Of a stretch of 64,000 bases of DNA, positions 17,035 to 26,171 are shown piece by piece. This DNA is from Bradyrhizobium japonicum USDA 6. Its GTDB lineage: Bacteria; Pseudomonadota; Alphaproteobacteria; Rhizobiales; Xanthobacteraceae. Each line of letters starts with the position of its first letter. Position 1 is the stretch's first letter. The notes beneath the pieces were generated by a model. That model saw only the letters and a program-made list of their open reading frames with translations. It made no database searches and was not told the DNA's origin. The stretch spans positions 4,504,001-4,568,000 of the forward strand of contig NC_017249.1 in assembly GCF_000284375.1 (NCBI RefSeq), given 5' to 3'. A program made the position numbers and the translations under genes.

Positions 17035-17057
17035 AGAGAATGTGGCGGTGACGTCGC

Positions 17058-18062
17058 CTATCCCAGCTTGAACAGCGCTTGCAAGAACTCCACCACCGCC
17101 TTGCGCGACTCCGCGGCCGTCGCGGGATTGCCGCCGACATGCGGGTTGAGCTCGACGCATGCATCCTTGTAGGTGAAGGGCGCGTTGGTGTCGCCGTTCA
17201 TCAGCACGCCGCCGTCGCCCTCCTTGATATGGCAGTTGCGCACGGTCTGCGCGTTGGCCGACACCGCAACGGTGCTGACGCCGAGCAGGCCGCTGTCGAA
17301 GCCGTGGGCGCTGTCGGGGTATTCGGTCAGCACCACATCACGCCCGGCCGTCTTGAGCCGTCCGACGAACGCCTTGCAGCTCGTCACGGGATTGTAGTCG
17401 TCGGGCGTGCCGTGGAAGATCCGGATCGGGCGTGCGGCGACCTCGCTGTCGCTTTGATACGTCGTCGAGCAATCCGGATAGAACGGGATGTAAGCCGCGA
17501 ACTGCACGCCGGACTTGTTCCAGAGCTTGTTGAAGCGATCGAGGCTCGCATAGAGCGTCGCCTGTCCGCCGCGCGAGAAGCCCATCAGCACGATACGATC
17601 AGGATCGACGCGGGGATGCTTCGCAAGAATCTCCAGCGAGCGGTAGATGTCGACGATCAGGTTGAGGCGGCCGAGCAGGGCCTGGTTCGGCCCCACCACC
17701 GTCAGCCCGCGGCCGGTGAAACCGTCGATCACGAAGGTCGAGATGCCCATGGCGTTGAAAGCGTGGACCCAGGCCTCGGTGGTGGCGCCGACGCCGCTCG
17801 AGCCGTGCATCAGCACCACGACGGGAAGTTTGCCGGTGCCCTGGGCGACGCGGAATTCGCCGGCGACGGTCACCGGCTTGCCGGCCGCCGCATCGCCGCT
17901 GAGGAATTGCTGGTCGGAAAGGGTGAGCGAGGGGATCGGGTAGATCTCGGCGCGGGTGGCGACTTCCTTGGGAAGCGCCTGCGCGACGGCAGCGCCGCAG
18001 GCGAACGGGCTCGACACGCACAGTGCGATAAGCGCCGCAACGGTGCGCCAATTGGTGACCAT
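17058..18062 (-). CDS. Secreted alpha/beta hydrolase, dienelactone hydrolase family
   Basis: 334 residues from ATG 18062, preceded by a GGGGGGAT ribosome site. Signal peptide about 1-27 (CGAAVAQA). Hydrolase marks: VVVLMHGSSG oxyanion strand, nucleophile elbow GFSRGG, and HGTPDDYNPV with SAHGFDS supplying the acid and histidine. Likely a periplasmic esterase or dienelactone hydrolase; the substrate is unknown. Four Cys in the C-terminal half (CSTT, SCKAF, NCHIKEG, DACVE) suggest disulfides. Confidence 0.88.
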   Translation of the reverse strand: MVTNWRTVAALIALCVSSPFACGAAVAQALPKEVATRAEIYPIPSLTLSDQQFLSGDAAAGKPVTVAGEFRVAQGTGKLPVVVLMHGSSGVGATTEAWVHAFNAMGISTFVIDGFTGRGLTVVGPNQALLGRLNLIVDIYRSLEILAKHPRVDPDRIVLMGFSRGGQATLYASLDRFNKLWNKSGVQFAAYIPFYPDCSTTYQSDSEVAARPIRIFHGTPDDYNPVTSCKAFVGRLKTAGRDVVLTEYPDSAHGFDSGLLGVSTVAVSANAQTVRNCHIKEGDGGVLMNGDTNAPFTYKDACVELNPHVGGNPATAAESRKAVVEFLQALFKLG

Positions 18063-18133
18063 CGTGATCCCCCCTATGATTTTCATGAAGTAGAACAACG
18101 GACCTGCGCGCTGTCAAATTGATGCGCGACTGC

Positions 18134-18727
18134 TCAGGCCTTGTCGGCCGTCTTCTTCATCAGCGCCTCGTCGATCGCAAAGCCGCCGATCGCGCTCATC
18201 GCCTGCGAGATCACGTCACCCCTGCGGGCAAAGCCGGCGGAGAGGACATCGAACTGCGTGCGTGCCAGACGCAGCACCTCGAGCGGCACCGAGACCACGG
18301 TGTCGTTGAAGCTGTCGACGGAGGCGCGCAAGCCGTCGAGCTCGGCGGTGAGCTTGCCGATATGGCTTTCCGCATCCTGCATCAGGCCGAGCAGCTTGCC
18401 GCGCTCGGCGTCGAACGCCGCGCGCTCGGCCGCCGCGGCCGCGGTCACCTCGGCAAGCTGGGTCCCCAGCGCCGCGATCTGGTTGAACATGGCGCTTGAG
18501 GCGAGCGCGGTCGTCTCGCGCAGCTCCACAAGGCGCTTGTTCTCTTCCTGTTGCTCGTGAAACAGCCGTTCGGCGGACATCGCCCGTTGCTTGAGCGATT
18601 CGATCAGCGCGGCCGCGCGCAGCAGCGTCTCGCCGTTGCGCCCCGAGACCATGCTGGCCATCCGCCGCAGGAAGTCGGTGGTTTCGGACGGGCTGTTCGG
18701 CGGCAGAGGGACGACCGTGGCGGACAT
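18134..18727 (-). CDS. Hypothetical coiled-coil protein
   Basis: 197 residues from ATG 18727; no strong ribosome site, and longer in-frame starts exist up to 18853, so the start is uncertain. The centre (about residues 40-130) is a heptad-like coiled coil (SAERLFHEQQEENKRLVELRE, FDAERGKLLGLMQDAESHIG). The C-terminus has FDVLSAGFARRGDVISQAM. No catalytic motif or membrane segment. Not recognised; it could be a scaffolding or phasin-like protein. Confidence 0.6.
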   Translation of the reverse strand: MSATVVPLPPNSPSETTDFLRRMASMVSGRNGETLLRAAALIESLKQRAMSAERLFHEQQEENKRLVELRETTALASSAMFNQIAALGTQLAEVTAAAAAERAAFDAERGKLLGLMQDAESHIGKLTAELDGLRASVDSFNDTVVSVPLEVLRLARTQFDVLSAGFARRGDVISQAMSAIGGFAIDEALMKKTADKA

Positions 18728-18869
18728 GGGTGATGCTTGCAGCCAGACGTGGTGACCGCCGCCGTACCGACTGAGCTCACGCAACATTCGGCGCCTGATC
18801 GTGGAGGGAGCAAGCCTGAATCGGCCGGCCCGGTCAACCGGCGGGGCCGACAAAAAGGCGGCAATCCCC

Positions 18870-19274
18870 TCAGGCGTCTTTCTGGCGGCCGATCCGCCCG
18901 AGATGGGTGAAGCCGAACCCGGCCGAATATTTCAGGCCATAGCCGAGCGCCCGGTCGATGCCGATATGGGCGAGCCAGATCAAGGCGATGGACAGCGTGA
19001 GCGGCGAGGCGAAGCCGAAGCCCAGCGTCAGCAGCGTCACCGGCGCCATGTAGCTGTGGGCGGCATTGTAGACCAGCGCCCCGAATCTGGCGTCGGCCAG
19101 GTACGCCAGGAAGCTCAGATCGGGGACAAAGAAGAGCAGGGCGAACACCAGCCACGAGCCGTCCCAGGAGGCGTAGAGCATCACCATCCCCGTGAACAGG
19201 GTCAGGCCTTCCAGCCGCAGCAGGATCTTGACGCCGCCGGTCGCCGCGCCCGTCTCGGCCGTTATCTCATCCAT
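18870..19274 (-). CDS. DUF4260 family membrane protein
   Basis: 134 residues from ATG 19274 with GGGAGA upstream. Three to four hydrophobic segments: FTGMVMLYASWDGSWLVFAL, LLFFVPDLSFLAYL, YMAPVTLLTLGFGF and a fourth. Family motifs are LRLEGL near the start, the PDLSFLAYLAD segment, YNAAHSY, and the end IGIDRALGYGLKY...FTHLGRIG. DUF4260 proteins are small inner-membrane proteins without assigned function. Confidence 0.85.
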   Translation of the reverse strand: MDEITAETGAATGGVKILLRLEGLTLFTGMVMLYASWDGSWLVFALLFFVPDLSFLAYLADARFGALVYNAAHSYMAPVTLLTLGFGFASPLTLSIALIWLAHIGIDRALGYGLKYSAGFGFTHLGRIGRQKDA

Positions 19275-19423
19275 CGTCGTCTCCCAGGCAAAACTTTGTA
19301 ATTCCTTGCGCTTTCCCGCTGCGGCAAGGCAGCCCTGCGGCGCCGAAAGCGGCTTCCCGGCCCGCAAAATGCCGTGTTAGAACCCCCGGCAATCGCATTT
19401 AGGCTAAGAACTGGCGGGAGCAA

Positions 19424-20956
19424 ATGAAGAATATCCTGGACGCCCTTGAAGATCGTCGCGCCGGCGCAAAGCTCGGCGGCGGGGAGAAGCGCATCGAAGC
19501 GCAGCACGCCCGCGGCAAGCTGACCGCGCGCGAGCGCATCGAGCTCCTGCTCGACAAGGGATCGTTCGAGGAGTTCGACATGTTCGTCGAGCACCGCTCC
19601 ACCGAGTTCGGCATGGAGAAGACCAGGGTGCCCGGCGACGGCGTCGTCACCGGCTGGGGCACTGTCAACGGCCGCAAGACCTTTGTCTTCGCGAAAGACT
19701 TCACGGTGTTCGGCGGCTCGCTCTCCGAAACACATGCGCTGAAGATCACAAAACTCCAGGACATGGCGATGAAGGCGCGGGCGCCCATCATCGGCCTCTA
19801 TGACGCGGGCGGCGCCCGCATCCAGGAGGGCGTTGCCGCGCTCGCCGGCTATTCCTATGTGTTCCGCCGCAACGTGCTCGCCTCGGGCGTGATCCCGCAG
19901 ATCTCCGTCATCATGGGTCCCTGCGCCGGCGGCGACGTCTATTCGCCTGCCATGACCGACTTCATCTTCATGGTGAAAAACACCAGCTACATGTTCGTCA
20001 CCGGCCCCGACGTGGTGAAGACCGTCACCAACGAGGTCGTCACGGCGGAAGAGCTCGGCGGCGCCTCGGTGCACGCCACGCGCTCCTCGATCGCGGACGG
20101 CGCCTTCGAGAACGACGTCGAGACGCTCTTGCAGATGCGGCGCCTGATCGACTTCCTGCCGTCCAACAACACCGACGGCGTGCCGGAATGGCCGAGCTTC
20201 GACGACATCGGCCGCGTCGACATGTCCCTGGACACGCTCATCCCCGACAATCCGAACAAGCCCTACGACATGAAGGAATTGATCCTGAAGGTCGTGGACG
20301 AGGGCGATTTCTTCGAGATCGCGGATGCCTTCGCAAAGAACATCGTCACGGGCTTCGGCCGCATCGCCGGCCGCACCGTCGGCTTCGTCGCCAACCAGCC
20401 GATGGTGCTGGCCGGCGTGCTCGACTCCGACGCCTCGCGCAAGGCCGCGCGCTTCGTCCGCTTCTGCGACGCCTTCAACATCCCGATCGTCACCTTCGTC
20501 GACGTGCCGGGCTTCCTGCCGGGCACCGCGCAGGAATATGGCGGCCTGATCAAGCACGGCGCGAAGCTGCTGTTCGCCTACTCGCAGTGCACCGTGCCGC
20601 TGGTCACCATCATCACCCGCAAGGCCTATGGCGGCGCCTTCGACGTCATGGCCTCCAAGGAGATCGGCGCCGACATGAACTACGCCTGGCCGACCGCCCA
20701 GATCGCGGTGATGGGCGCCAAGGGCGCGGTCGAGATCATCTTCCGCGCAGACATCGGCGACCCCGACAAGATCGCCGCGCGCACCAAGGAATACGAAGAC
20801 CGCTTCCTGTCGCCGTTCATCGCAGCCGAGCGCGGCTACATCGACGACGTCATCATGCCCCACTCGACCCGCAAGCGGATCGCCCGGGCGCTGGCGATGC
20901 TGAAGGACAAGAAGGTGGAAACGCCGGCGAAGAAGCACGACAATTTGCCGTTGTGA
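19424..20956 (+). CDS. pccB: Propionyl-CoA carboxylase beta chain (acyl-CoA carboxyltransferase)
   Basis: 510 residues, full length, GGGAG eight bases before the ATG. Carboxyltransferase of biotin-dependent acyl-CoA carboxylases, moving CO2 from carboxybiotin to propionyl-CoA to give methylmalonyl-CoA. Typical blocks: [71 protein letters not shown] and [13 protein letters not shown]. The alpha (biotin) subunit is not in the window. Substrate preference for propionyl-CoA follows from overall resemblance to PccB. Confidence 0.94.
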   Translation: MKNILDALEDRRAGAKLGGGEKRIEAQHARGKLTARERIELLLDKGSFEEFDMFVEHRSTEFGMEKTRVPGDGVVTGWGTVNGRKTFVFAKDFTVFGGSLSETHALKITKLQDMAMKARAPIIGLYDAGGARIQEGVAALAGYSYVFRRNVLASGVIPQISVIMGPCAGGDVYSPAMTDFIFMVKNTSYMFVTGPDVVKTVTNEVVTAEELGGASVHATRSSIADGAFENDVETLLQMRRLIDFLPSNNTDGVPEWPSFDDIGRVDMSLDTLIPDNPNKPYDMKELILKVVDEGDFFEIADAFAKNIVTGFGRIAGRTVGFVANQPMVLAGVLDSDASRKAARFVRFCDAFNIPIVTFVDVPGFLPGTAQEYGGLIKHGAKLLFAYSQCTVPLVTIITRKAYGGAFDVMASKEIGADMNYAWPTAQIAVMGAKGAVEIIFRADIGDPDKIAARTKEYEDRFLSPFIAAERGYIDDVIMPHSTRKRIARALAMLKDKKVETPAKKHDNLPL

Positions 20957-20962
20957 AGACAA

Positions 20963-20994
20963 GTAGCCCGGATGGAGCGTAGCGAAATCCGGGT
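20963..20994. repeat. Short hairpin repeat after pccB (TAGCCCGGAT type)
   Basis: GTAGCCCGGAT, then GGAGCGTAGCGA, then AATCCGGG. This 32-base element has the look of a widespread rhizobial intergenic repeat and can form a 7-8-bp stem that may act as terminator for pccB. Confidence 0.55.
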
Positions 20995-21012
20995 TCTTAA
21001 CCCAAGTGCCGC

Positions 21013-21369
21013 ATGTCGCTGATGTCCGAAGACGATCCGGCCGACGAGATTTCCGACATCGAGGATCGGATCGAGGCGCTAGCCGAGGTCGCGGAGCGGT
21101 GCCGGAAATACATTCTGGCATCCAAGGTCGCGATTGGTAGCGGTGCAGCGTTGCTGCTGATCACGATCCTCGGCCTGCTAGGGACGGGGCAGACCGCTGC
21201 CCTTGGATCGATTGCCCTGGTGCTGGGCGGGATCGTGTCACTCGGCTCGAACGTCAGCACGTTGCGGCAGACGGATGACTCCATCCGCGCTGCGGAGGCA
21301 CTTCGCGCGCAGCTGATCGGTAGGATCGACCTTCGGATGGTCAGCGATGCGCCTATGAAACTGATGTGA
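21013..21369 (+). CDS. Hypothetical small membrane protein
   Basis: 118 residues. An acidic helical N-terminus (EDDPADEISDIEDRIEALAEVAERCRKY) is followed by two membrane helices, about 36-58 (SKVAIGSGAALLLITILGLL) and 62-80 (TAALGSIALVLGGIVSLGSN), and a C-terminal helical tail. Start ATG 21013; a second ATG lies three codons on. No family recognised. It lies between pccB and a degraded family A repeat. Confidence 0.6.
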   Translation: MSLMSEDDPADEISDIEDRIEALAEVAERCRKYILASKVAIGSGAALLLITILGLLGTGQTAALGSIALVLGGIVSLGSNVSTLRQTDDSIRAAEALRAQLIGRIDLRMVSDAPMKLM

Positions 21370-21402
21370 CGGCGGCGTACGCATAAGGACGAGCGCGCAG
21401 CG

Positions 21403-21445
21403 TGGGACTTGGCCGCCGTAGCTTGACGGGCGAAGGTTGAGCACC
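21403..21445. repeat. Degenerate remnant of repeat family A
   Basis: GGACTTGGCCGCCGTAGC and TTGACGGGCGAAGGTTGAG align with the internal motif of copy 1 read on the other strand (ACTTGTCCGCCGTAGCTCGA). Ends are missing. Confidence 0.45.
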
Positions 21446-21535
21446 GCGGCGCGATATCAGCCGGCCGCTAGCCGCTTGCAATCGCCTCCCGGTGGCCTAC
21501 CATGCGTTGCGTGCCTACCTTGAAGGAGCGCAGCC

Positions 21536-22021
21536 ATGGAACTCACCGTGGTGCCCATCGTCAAGCCGGACGCCGCCAACTTCATCTTCGGCCAGTCGCA
21601 TTTCATCAAGACCGTGGAGGACCTCCACGAGGCGCTGGTGGGGGCTGTCCCCGGCATCCGCTTCGGGCTGGCCTTCTGCGAGGCCTCCGGCAAGCGGCTG
21701 GTGCGCTGGTCGGGGAATGACGAAGCCGCCATCGCGCTTGCACGCGACAACGCAATGGCCATCGGCGCCGGCCACACCTTCCTGATCTTCCTGGGCGAAG
21801 GATTCTTTCCGGTCAACGTGCTGGCCCAGGTGCGCGGGGTTCCGGAGGTCTGCCGCATCTACTGCGCGACGGCCAACCCGACTGAGGTGATCGTCGCACA
21901 AACAGAGCAGGGGCGTGGCGTGCTCGGCGTGGTGGACGGCGCCTCGCCCTTGGGCATCGAAGCCGACGCCGACATTGCGTGGCGGAAGGATCTGCTGCGA
22001 AAGATCGGCTACAAGTTGTAG
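21536..22021 (+). CDS. Adenosine-specific kinase (Adenosine_kin family)
   Basis: 161 residues, AAGGAG upstream of the ATG. Matches the PF04008-type family first described in Archaea: IVKPDAANFIFGQSHFIKTVEDL at the start, FGLAFCEASGKRLVRWSGND, GHTFLIFLGEGFFPVNVL, and VVDGASPLGIEADADIAWR at the end. The family is thought to phosphorylate or bind adenosine; its role in bacteria is poorly known. Single gene. Confidence 0.88.
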   Translation: MELTVVPIVKPDAANFIFGQSHFIKTVEDLHEALVGAVPGIRFGLAFCEASGKRLVRWSGNDEAAIALARDNAMAIGAGHTFLIFLGEGFFPVNVLAQVRGVPEVCRIYCATANPTEVIVAQTEQGRGVLGVVDGASPLGIEADADIAWRKDLLRKIGYKL

Positions 22022-22111
22022 CAGCCGGATGACGTCGGAAGCGAGCGGCCTGCATCGACAATGCCGTCGAACCGCCGGCGCTCTCAAGCTCCATACCCGA
22101 GGAGCAATGAT

Positions 22112-22288
22112 ATGACGCAGCACACCCCCGCGGAATTTTCCACCTTTGTGGTCATGGGCAGCATGAAGCCGCCCCGAGATCCTGATGACGACGAAGACGA
22201 CGAAGAAGATGAGGATGAGGAGGACGAAGACGAAGACGAAGATGAAAGCGACGCACCGCCGGCCGTACGCGAGCCGGACGAAGACTAG
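22112..22288 (+). CDS. Small highly acidic protein
   Basis: 58 residues from ATG 22112 with GAGGAGC eight bases upstream. The first 25 residues are ordinary (TQHTPAEFSTFVVMGSMKPP); from 28 to 46 almost every residue is Asp or Glu. No domain known. The long acidic run could bind metal or mimic DNA, but this is speculation; similar Asp/Glu tails can also arise by repeat slippage of GA(C/A) codons. The clear ribosome site favours a real gene. Confidence 0.5.
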   Translation: MTQHTPAEFSTFVVMGSMKPPRDPDDDEDDEEDEDEEDEDEDEDESDAPPAVREPDED

Positions 22289-22393
22289 ACCAGCCTCGAG
22301 CCGGCAATCGGCCTTGTTGCGGAGCACGTAGCGCCGGCAGAGAGGTATCCGCACTCGGCCGCGGCGCTCCTTTCAGGGCTCGAGAGCGCGATC

Positions 22394-23122
22394 ATGAAGG
22401 CCTTGCTGCTCGTGATTGCCATGATTGTCCTCGCGCGGGACGCGAGCGCGCAGGACGCGCAATGCGTCCGCGAACGCGCCGCCATGGTTGAAACCATCCG
22501 GACCTACGCCCGGTCCGCCGCCGGTGTTCTCGGACGGCAAGGCCTGTCGGAGAGGGTCCTTGAGGCCATGGCGCAAACGTTGCGCCATCTGTTCATCCCC
22601 GAGCGATCATGCTCTGTCGCGTACGCGGATCAACCGATACCGATTGGCCTCGGCCAGACCATATCGCAGCCCTATGTCGTCGCCTTGATGACCCAGCTGG
22701 CCGAGGTCGCGCCCGATCATGTTGTGCTCGAAGTCGGTACGGGTTCGGGCTACCAGGCAGCCATTCTTGCGCGTCTGGCGCAAAAGGTCTGTACCATCGA
22801 GATTATCCCGCAACTGGCCGAGACCGCCGCGAAGACACTACGAGACCTCGCATATGACAACGCGAGTGTCAGGCTCGGCGACGGCTACAATGGCTGGCCC
22901 GAATGCGGTCCTTTTGACGCCATCGTCGTGACTGCGGCGCTCGGGGAACCACCGCCACCGCTGATCGAGCAGCTGAAGGTGGGAGGCCGGCTCGTCATGC
23001 CAGTAGGACCGGCTTACACGACTCAGCAGCTCACGGTCGTCGAGAAAATTGCCCCCGGCAAGACGACGACTCGCGCGGTTGCCCTCGTGCGCTTTGTCCC
23101 GTTTACGCGCTCGCAAAACTAG
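22394..23122 (+). CDS. pcm: Secreted protein-L-isoaspartate O-methyltransferase
   Basis: 242 residues. PCMT uses S-adenosylmethionine to methylate L-isoaspartyl residues in aged proteins. Family motifs: the LSERVLEAMAQTLRHLFIPE start, GQTISQPYVVALMTQL, the SAM-binding VLEVGTGSGYQAAILA, and FDAIVVTAAL. Unusually, residues 1-19 form a signal peptide (LLLVIAMIVLARDASAQ) and two Cys (CVRERA, CSVAYA) are present, so it should act in the periplasm. Cytoplasmic pcm genes lack this. Confidence 0.9.
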   Translation: MKALLLVIAMIVLARDASAQDAQCVRERAAMVETIRTYARSAAGVLGRQGLSERVLEAMAQTLRHLFIPERSCSVAYADQPIPIGLGQTISQPYVVALMTQLAEVAPDHVVLEVGTGSGYQAAILARLAQKVCTIEIIPQLAETAAKTLRDLAYDNASVRLGDGYNGWPECGPFDAIVVTAALGEPPPPLIEQLKVGGRLVMPVGPAYTTQQLTVVEKIAPGKTTTRAVALVRFVPFTRSQN

Positions 23123-23149
23123 AAGCCAGGCGCGGAATTGGTTGAGCGC

Positions 23150-23268
23150 GTAGGGCGGATTGGCGGCTTGTCCGCCGAAGCTCGAAGAGCGAAGGCGGAA
23201 GCGTAATCCGCCATCTGTCCGCGGCGCCGAAGGTGGTGCATTACGGTTTTGCCTAATCCGCCCTACGA
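23150..23268. repeat. Dispersed inverted repeat, family A, copy 3
   Basis: GTAGGGCGGATTGG at the left and CTAATCCGCCCTAC at the right; the interior has TTGTCCGCCGAAGCTCGAAG, the shared motif. The right end covers the last four codons and stop of the glutathione transferase gene. Confidence 0.8.
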
Positions 23269-23909
23269 AGTTGGTCCGCCGCAGCGAAATGCGCCATCTG
23301 GTCGGCGTGGGCCTTGGCGAACGTCGGGCGAGCGGTGGCGCGCGCGACGTAGTTGCGGCAGGCCGGGTGTTCCGACAGGCCGTCGAACTTATCGACGACG
23401 CGCAGCACGTCCGACATCAGGATGTCGGCGACGGAAAAGGAGCCTGCCAGCCATTCGCGGCCGGCCAGCACCGTCTCCATGTGCTTGAGGCGGAGTTTTA
23501 GGAAGTCGTCGACGAACTTCACGGCAGGTGAGCCATCGTCGCTGCCGGTGAACTTGAACATCGTCCAGGGCAGCGCCGGCATCTCCACCGAATTGAGCGC
23601 CGCGAACACCCACTCCTTTGCCTCGCTGCGACCGCGCGGATCGGTGGGCATCAGCCTGGCGCTGAGCTCACCCAGATGCAGCAGGATCGCGCCGCTCTCG
23701 AAGATCGAGAGGTCACCGTCGGTCAGCCACGGCACCTGGCCGAAGGGCTGGTGTGCGAAATGCGCGGCGTCCCGCGGGCCGAACGGCACGCTCGCGACGC
23801 GGTAGGGCAACGCCGCTTCCTCCAGCGCCCAGCGCACGCGAAGATCGCGCACAAAGCCGCGCGGCATCTCGGGAACCCAGTCGAAGGTGGTGAGGGTGAG
23901 ATTCGTCAT
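23253..23909 (-). CDS. Glutathione S-transferase family protein
   Basis: 218 residues from ATG 23909 (GGAGAACACC upstream). Thioredoxin-like domain 1-85 with FGQVPWLTDGDLSIFESGAIL, which holds the cis-Pro and the Glu-Ser pair that bind glutathione, then the all-helical domain with FSVADILMSDVLR (N-capping box). The family detoxifies electrophiles. Substrate unknown. Its final codons (RRAD, stop TAG) are encoded by the end of a family A repeat, so the natural end was probably altered by the insertion. Confidence 0.9.
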   Translation of the reverse strand: MTNLTLTTFDWVPEMPRGFVRDLRVRWALEEAALPYRVASVPFGPRDAAHFAHQPFGQVPWLTDGDLSIFESGAILLHLGELSARLMPTDPRGRSEAKEWVFAALNSVEMPALPWTMFKFTGSDDGSPAVKFVDDFLKLRLKHMETVLAGREWLAGSFSVADILMSDVLRVVDKFDGLSEHPACRNYVARATARPTFAKAHADQMAHFAAADQLRRAD

Positions 23910-23998
23910 ACGGTGTTCTCCGTGCTGTCTGGTCATAGGACGGATGAAGGACGGGCGTTCCGACAGGCGAGGACGTTTTTTCTCTGCAGGCAGCGACC

Positions 23999-24090
23999 GT
24001 AGGGTGGGCAAAGGCGCACTTGCGCCATGCCCACCATCTTTGGGCCGACGACAGAAGTGGTGGGCACGCTCCGCTTTGCCCACCCTACGG
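23999..24090. repeat. Dispersed inverted repeat, family A, copy 4
   Basis: GTAGGGTGGGCAAAGGCG and CGCTTTGCCCACCCTACGG as ends, with inner CATGCCCACCATC and AGTGGTGGGCACG, closely matching copy 2. It lies between two leftward genes. Confidence 0.82.
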
Positions 24091-24106
24091 GAGCACTGGG
24101 CTTCGC

Positions 24107-26065
24107 TCACTGCCCAAGCTTCGCCAGCTTGCCTTGCTTTGCAGCTTCGACCACACGCTCCGCATCCTCCGGCAACAGAATCCGCTCCGCCACCTGCCGT
24201 GCCGCCTCGCGCCGCACCGCCGCCACATACGCCCCATCATCCGCATATCGCTCCGCGATCGACAGCCTGGGATCATGCACTTCCTTCCGAGCAGCCTCCG
24301 TCGGCGCGAACGGCACGACTGCGCCTTGCAGCGGATAGAGCGCCGTCGGGCCAAATCCCTGCGCGCGCGGATTCCATGCGGTGTAGGTCGCGCGCGGCAC
24401 GGCGAGCGCGAGCTGGCGGATACCTGCAATGGCGATGCCGTCATTGTCCGCCTTCGGCACGAACACGGGATAGCGGCCGATCTCCTTGGGCGGCAGCACG
24501 CTCTGGTCGGAGAAGGCGGCCAGCGTATGGATTCCGGCATAGGGCAGGCCGGGGATATCCATCGGCACCGCGCCTTGCGCCGGCACCAGCGTGCCGTGGG
24601 CGCGCATGGGGACGCGGCTCGCGGGCGGCTTGGTGCCGTCGCTGATCCAGGCGTTGAGGTCGGTGAGCAGCGCGCGCATAGGCCCGCCCGCATGCATCGG
24701 GTTCTGCGGCAGCGACATCGCCGGCACGCCCTTGCGCATCACGTCGGCGGCTTCGGCGAAATGCGGCGTGCCTGCGATCATGTAGGCGCGGACGTTGTCG
24801 GGCAGATCAAGGTGGTTGCCGGCGAGGTCGGTGACGAGCAGCGAGGCGTGCGAGGCCCACCATTCGTGCTCGCTGTCGGTCTGCATCACCTTCGGGCACG
24901 TCGCCGAGAGCGTGCAACGGCGAAGCAGGCCGTCGGTCTTGCCGGAATAGGGATCGCTGAGGCTCGCATAGGTGAACGGGAACAGATCGGCCTGCCACGC
25001 CGGATCCTGCGGATGGCGCGGGTTGCGGCCGGGCTGGCCGAAGCGGACGTTTGTCGCCATGCGCCGCGTGCCCGCGACATGCGGCATCAATCCGTCGAAC
25101 ACGGTGCGGCCCAGGAGATCCTCGTTGAAGCCGAGATAGAGGAAGTCGCGCAGGAAGCGGCCGGATTGCGACACGCCGAAGCCGATGGCGCGGCTGACGG
25201 AGGGATGCAGGCCGTTCAGCAGCGGGTTCGCCTGGGTCTCGTCGTGGCGGAGGAAGCTGACGACGTCGCGCACGGCGGCATAGCCCATGCCGAGCGGCAC
25301 AGGATCGCGCGCGGTGTAGGTGATCTCGTAGAGCGCGCCGGCATCAAAACCGTCGGGCCGGGTGATCTCCACCGTCAGGGGATCGACGAGCTTTGCGAGG
25401 AGGCCGGAAGGCGCCTGCCGCGCATCCGCCCAGGCGGCGCGCACGGAGACCTTGAGGTCGGCGGCGTCAGTCGCCGGCCAGGTCAGCGTCGCGCGCGCGG
25501 GACTGGTCGTGTTGTCGAAGACCACCTCTTCGCGCGCGGGTCCGGTGATGCTCTTGAGCACCGGCGCAGTCATCGCGAGTTGTCCGGGCTTGGAGGGGAT
25601 GTCGCCTTGCCAGCCGACCCAGACCATCGTAAAGCCCTGGCGATGCAGGAAGCCGATGCCGGCATCCTCGGCCTTGTCGGCGTTGTTGGCGCCGGGCTGG
25701 GCGGCATCGTCGAACAATTGCGGCGCCAGCTTGCGGCCGCGATTGGGCACCTCGAGCAGCAGCGTGCCGTTGCCGTGGGTGGGATCGGAGGGACGCAGGA
25801 TCACGACGTCGGCGGTGGCTGCCACCTTGCCGTCGGAGCTACGCGGCGCGAGCGCAAGGTCGGTGATAACGGCGTTGCGATCGTCGGACGGGTTGAGCGC
25901 AAAGGTCGCACGCGCGGTGATGCGCTCATAGGTGCCGACATCGCCAAAGCTGCGCCCGGCAAAGGCGGGCTCGCGCGCGAGGATGTCGAAGCGGACGATT
26001 TCGGCGAGCGAGGCCGTGGGCCACAGGCAGGTGATCGCAACGAGGCCCGTGATGATCCTGCGCAT
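24107..26065 (-). CDS. Secreted alpha/beta hydrolase domain-containing protein
   Basis: 652 residues from ATG 26065 with GGGGGAAGGAA upstream. Signal peptide about 1-21 (LWPTASLAE). This large hydrolase type begins VRFDILAREPAFAGRSFG, has VPNRGRKLAP, and places the nucleophile in GFGVSQSGRFLRDF, followed by DGLMPHVAGTRR and a late HFAEAAD. The enzyme class is uncharacterised; esterase or amidase activity on a bulky substrate is plausible. Divergent from the small gene at 26172. Confidence 0.85.
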   Translation of the reverse strand: MRRIITGLVAITCLWPTASLAEIVRFDILAREPAFAGRSFGDVGTYERITARATFALNPSDDRNAVITDLALAPRSSDGKVAATADVVILRPSDPTHGNGTLLLEVPNRGRKLAPQLFDDAAQPGANNADKAEDAGIGFLHRQGFTMVWVGWQGDIPSKPGQLAMTAPVLKSITGPAREEVVFDNTTSPARATLTWPATDAADLKVSVRAAWADARQAPSGLLAKLVDPLTVEITRPDGFDAGALYEITYTARDPVPLGMGYAAVRDVVSFLRHDETQANPLLNGLHPSVSRAIGFGVSQSGRFLRDFLYLGFNEDLLGRTVFDGLMPHVAGTRRMATNVRFGQPGRNPRHPQDPAWQADLFPFTYASLSDPYSGKTDGLLRRCTLSATCPKVMQTDSEHEWWASHASLLVTDLAGNHLDLPDNVRAYMIAGTPHFAEAADVMRKGVPAMSLPQNPMHAGGPMRALLTDLNAWISDGTKPPASRVPMRAHGTLVPAQGAVPMDIPGLPYAGIHTLAAFSDQSVLPPKEIGRYPVFVPKADNDGIAIAGIRQLALAVPRATYTAWNPRAQGFGPTALYPLQGAVVPFAPTEAARKEVHDPRLSIAERYADDGAYVAAVRREAARQVAERILLPEDAERVVEAAKQGKLAKLGQ

Positions 26066-26171
26066 GGCCGTTCCTTCCCCCATCGGCGCGATCCGAATGT
26101 TCCGTCGCGCGGGCTTTTTGTTGCCGCCACTATAACCGTCTATGCTGCGGCCAAACAACGGGAGGAAACAC

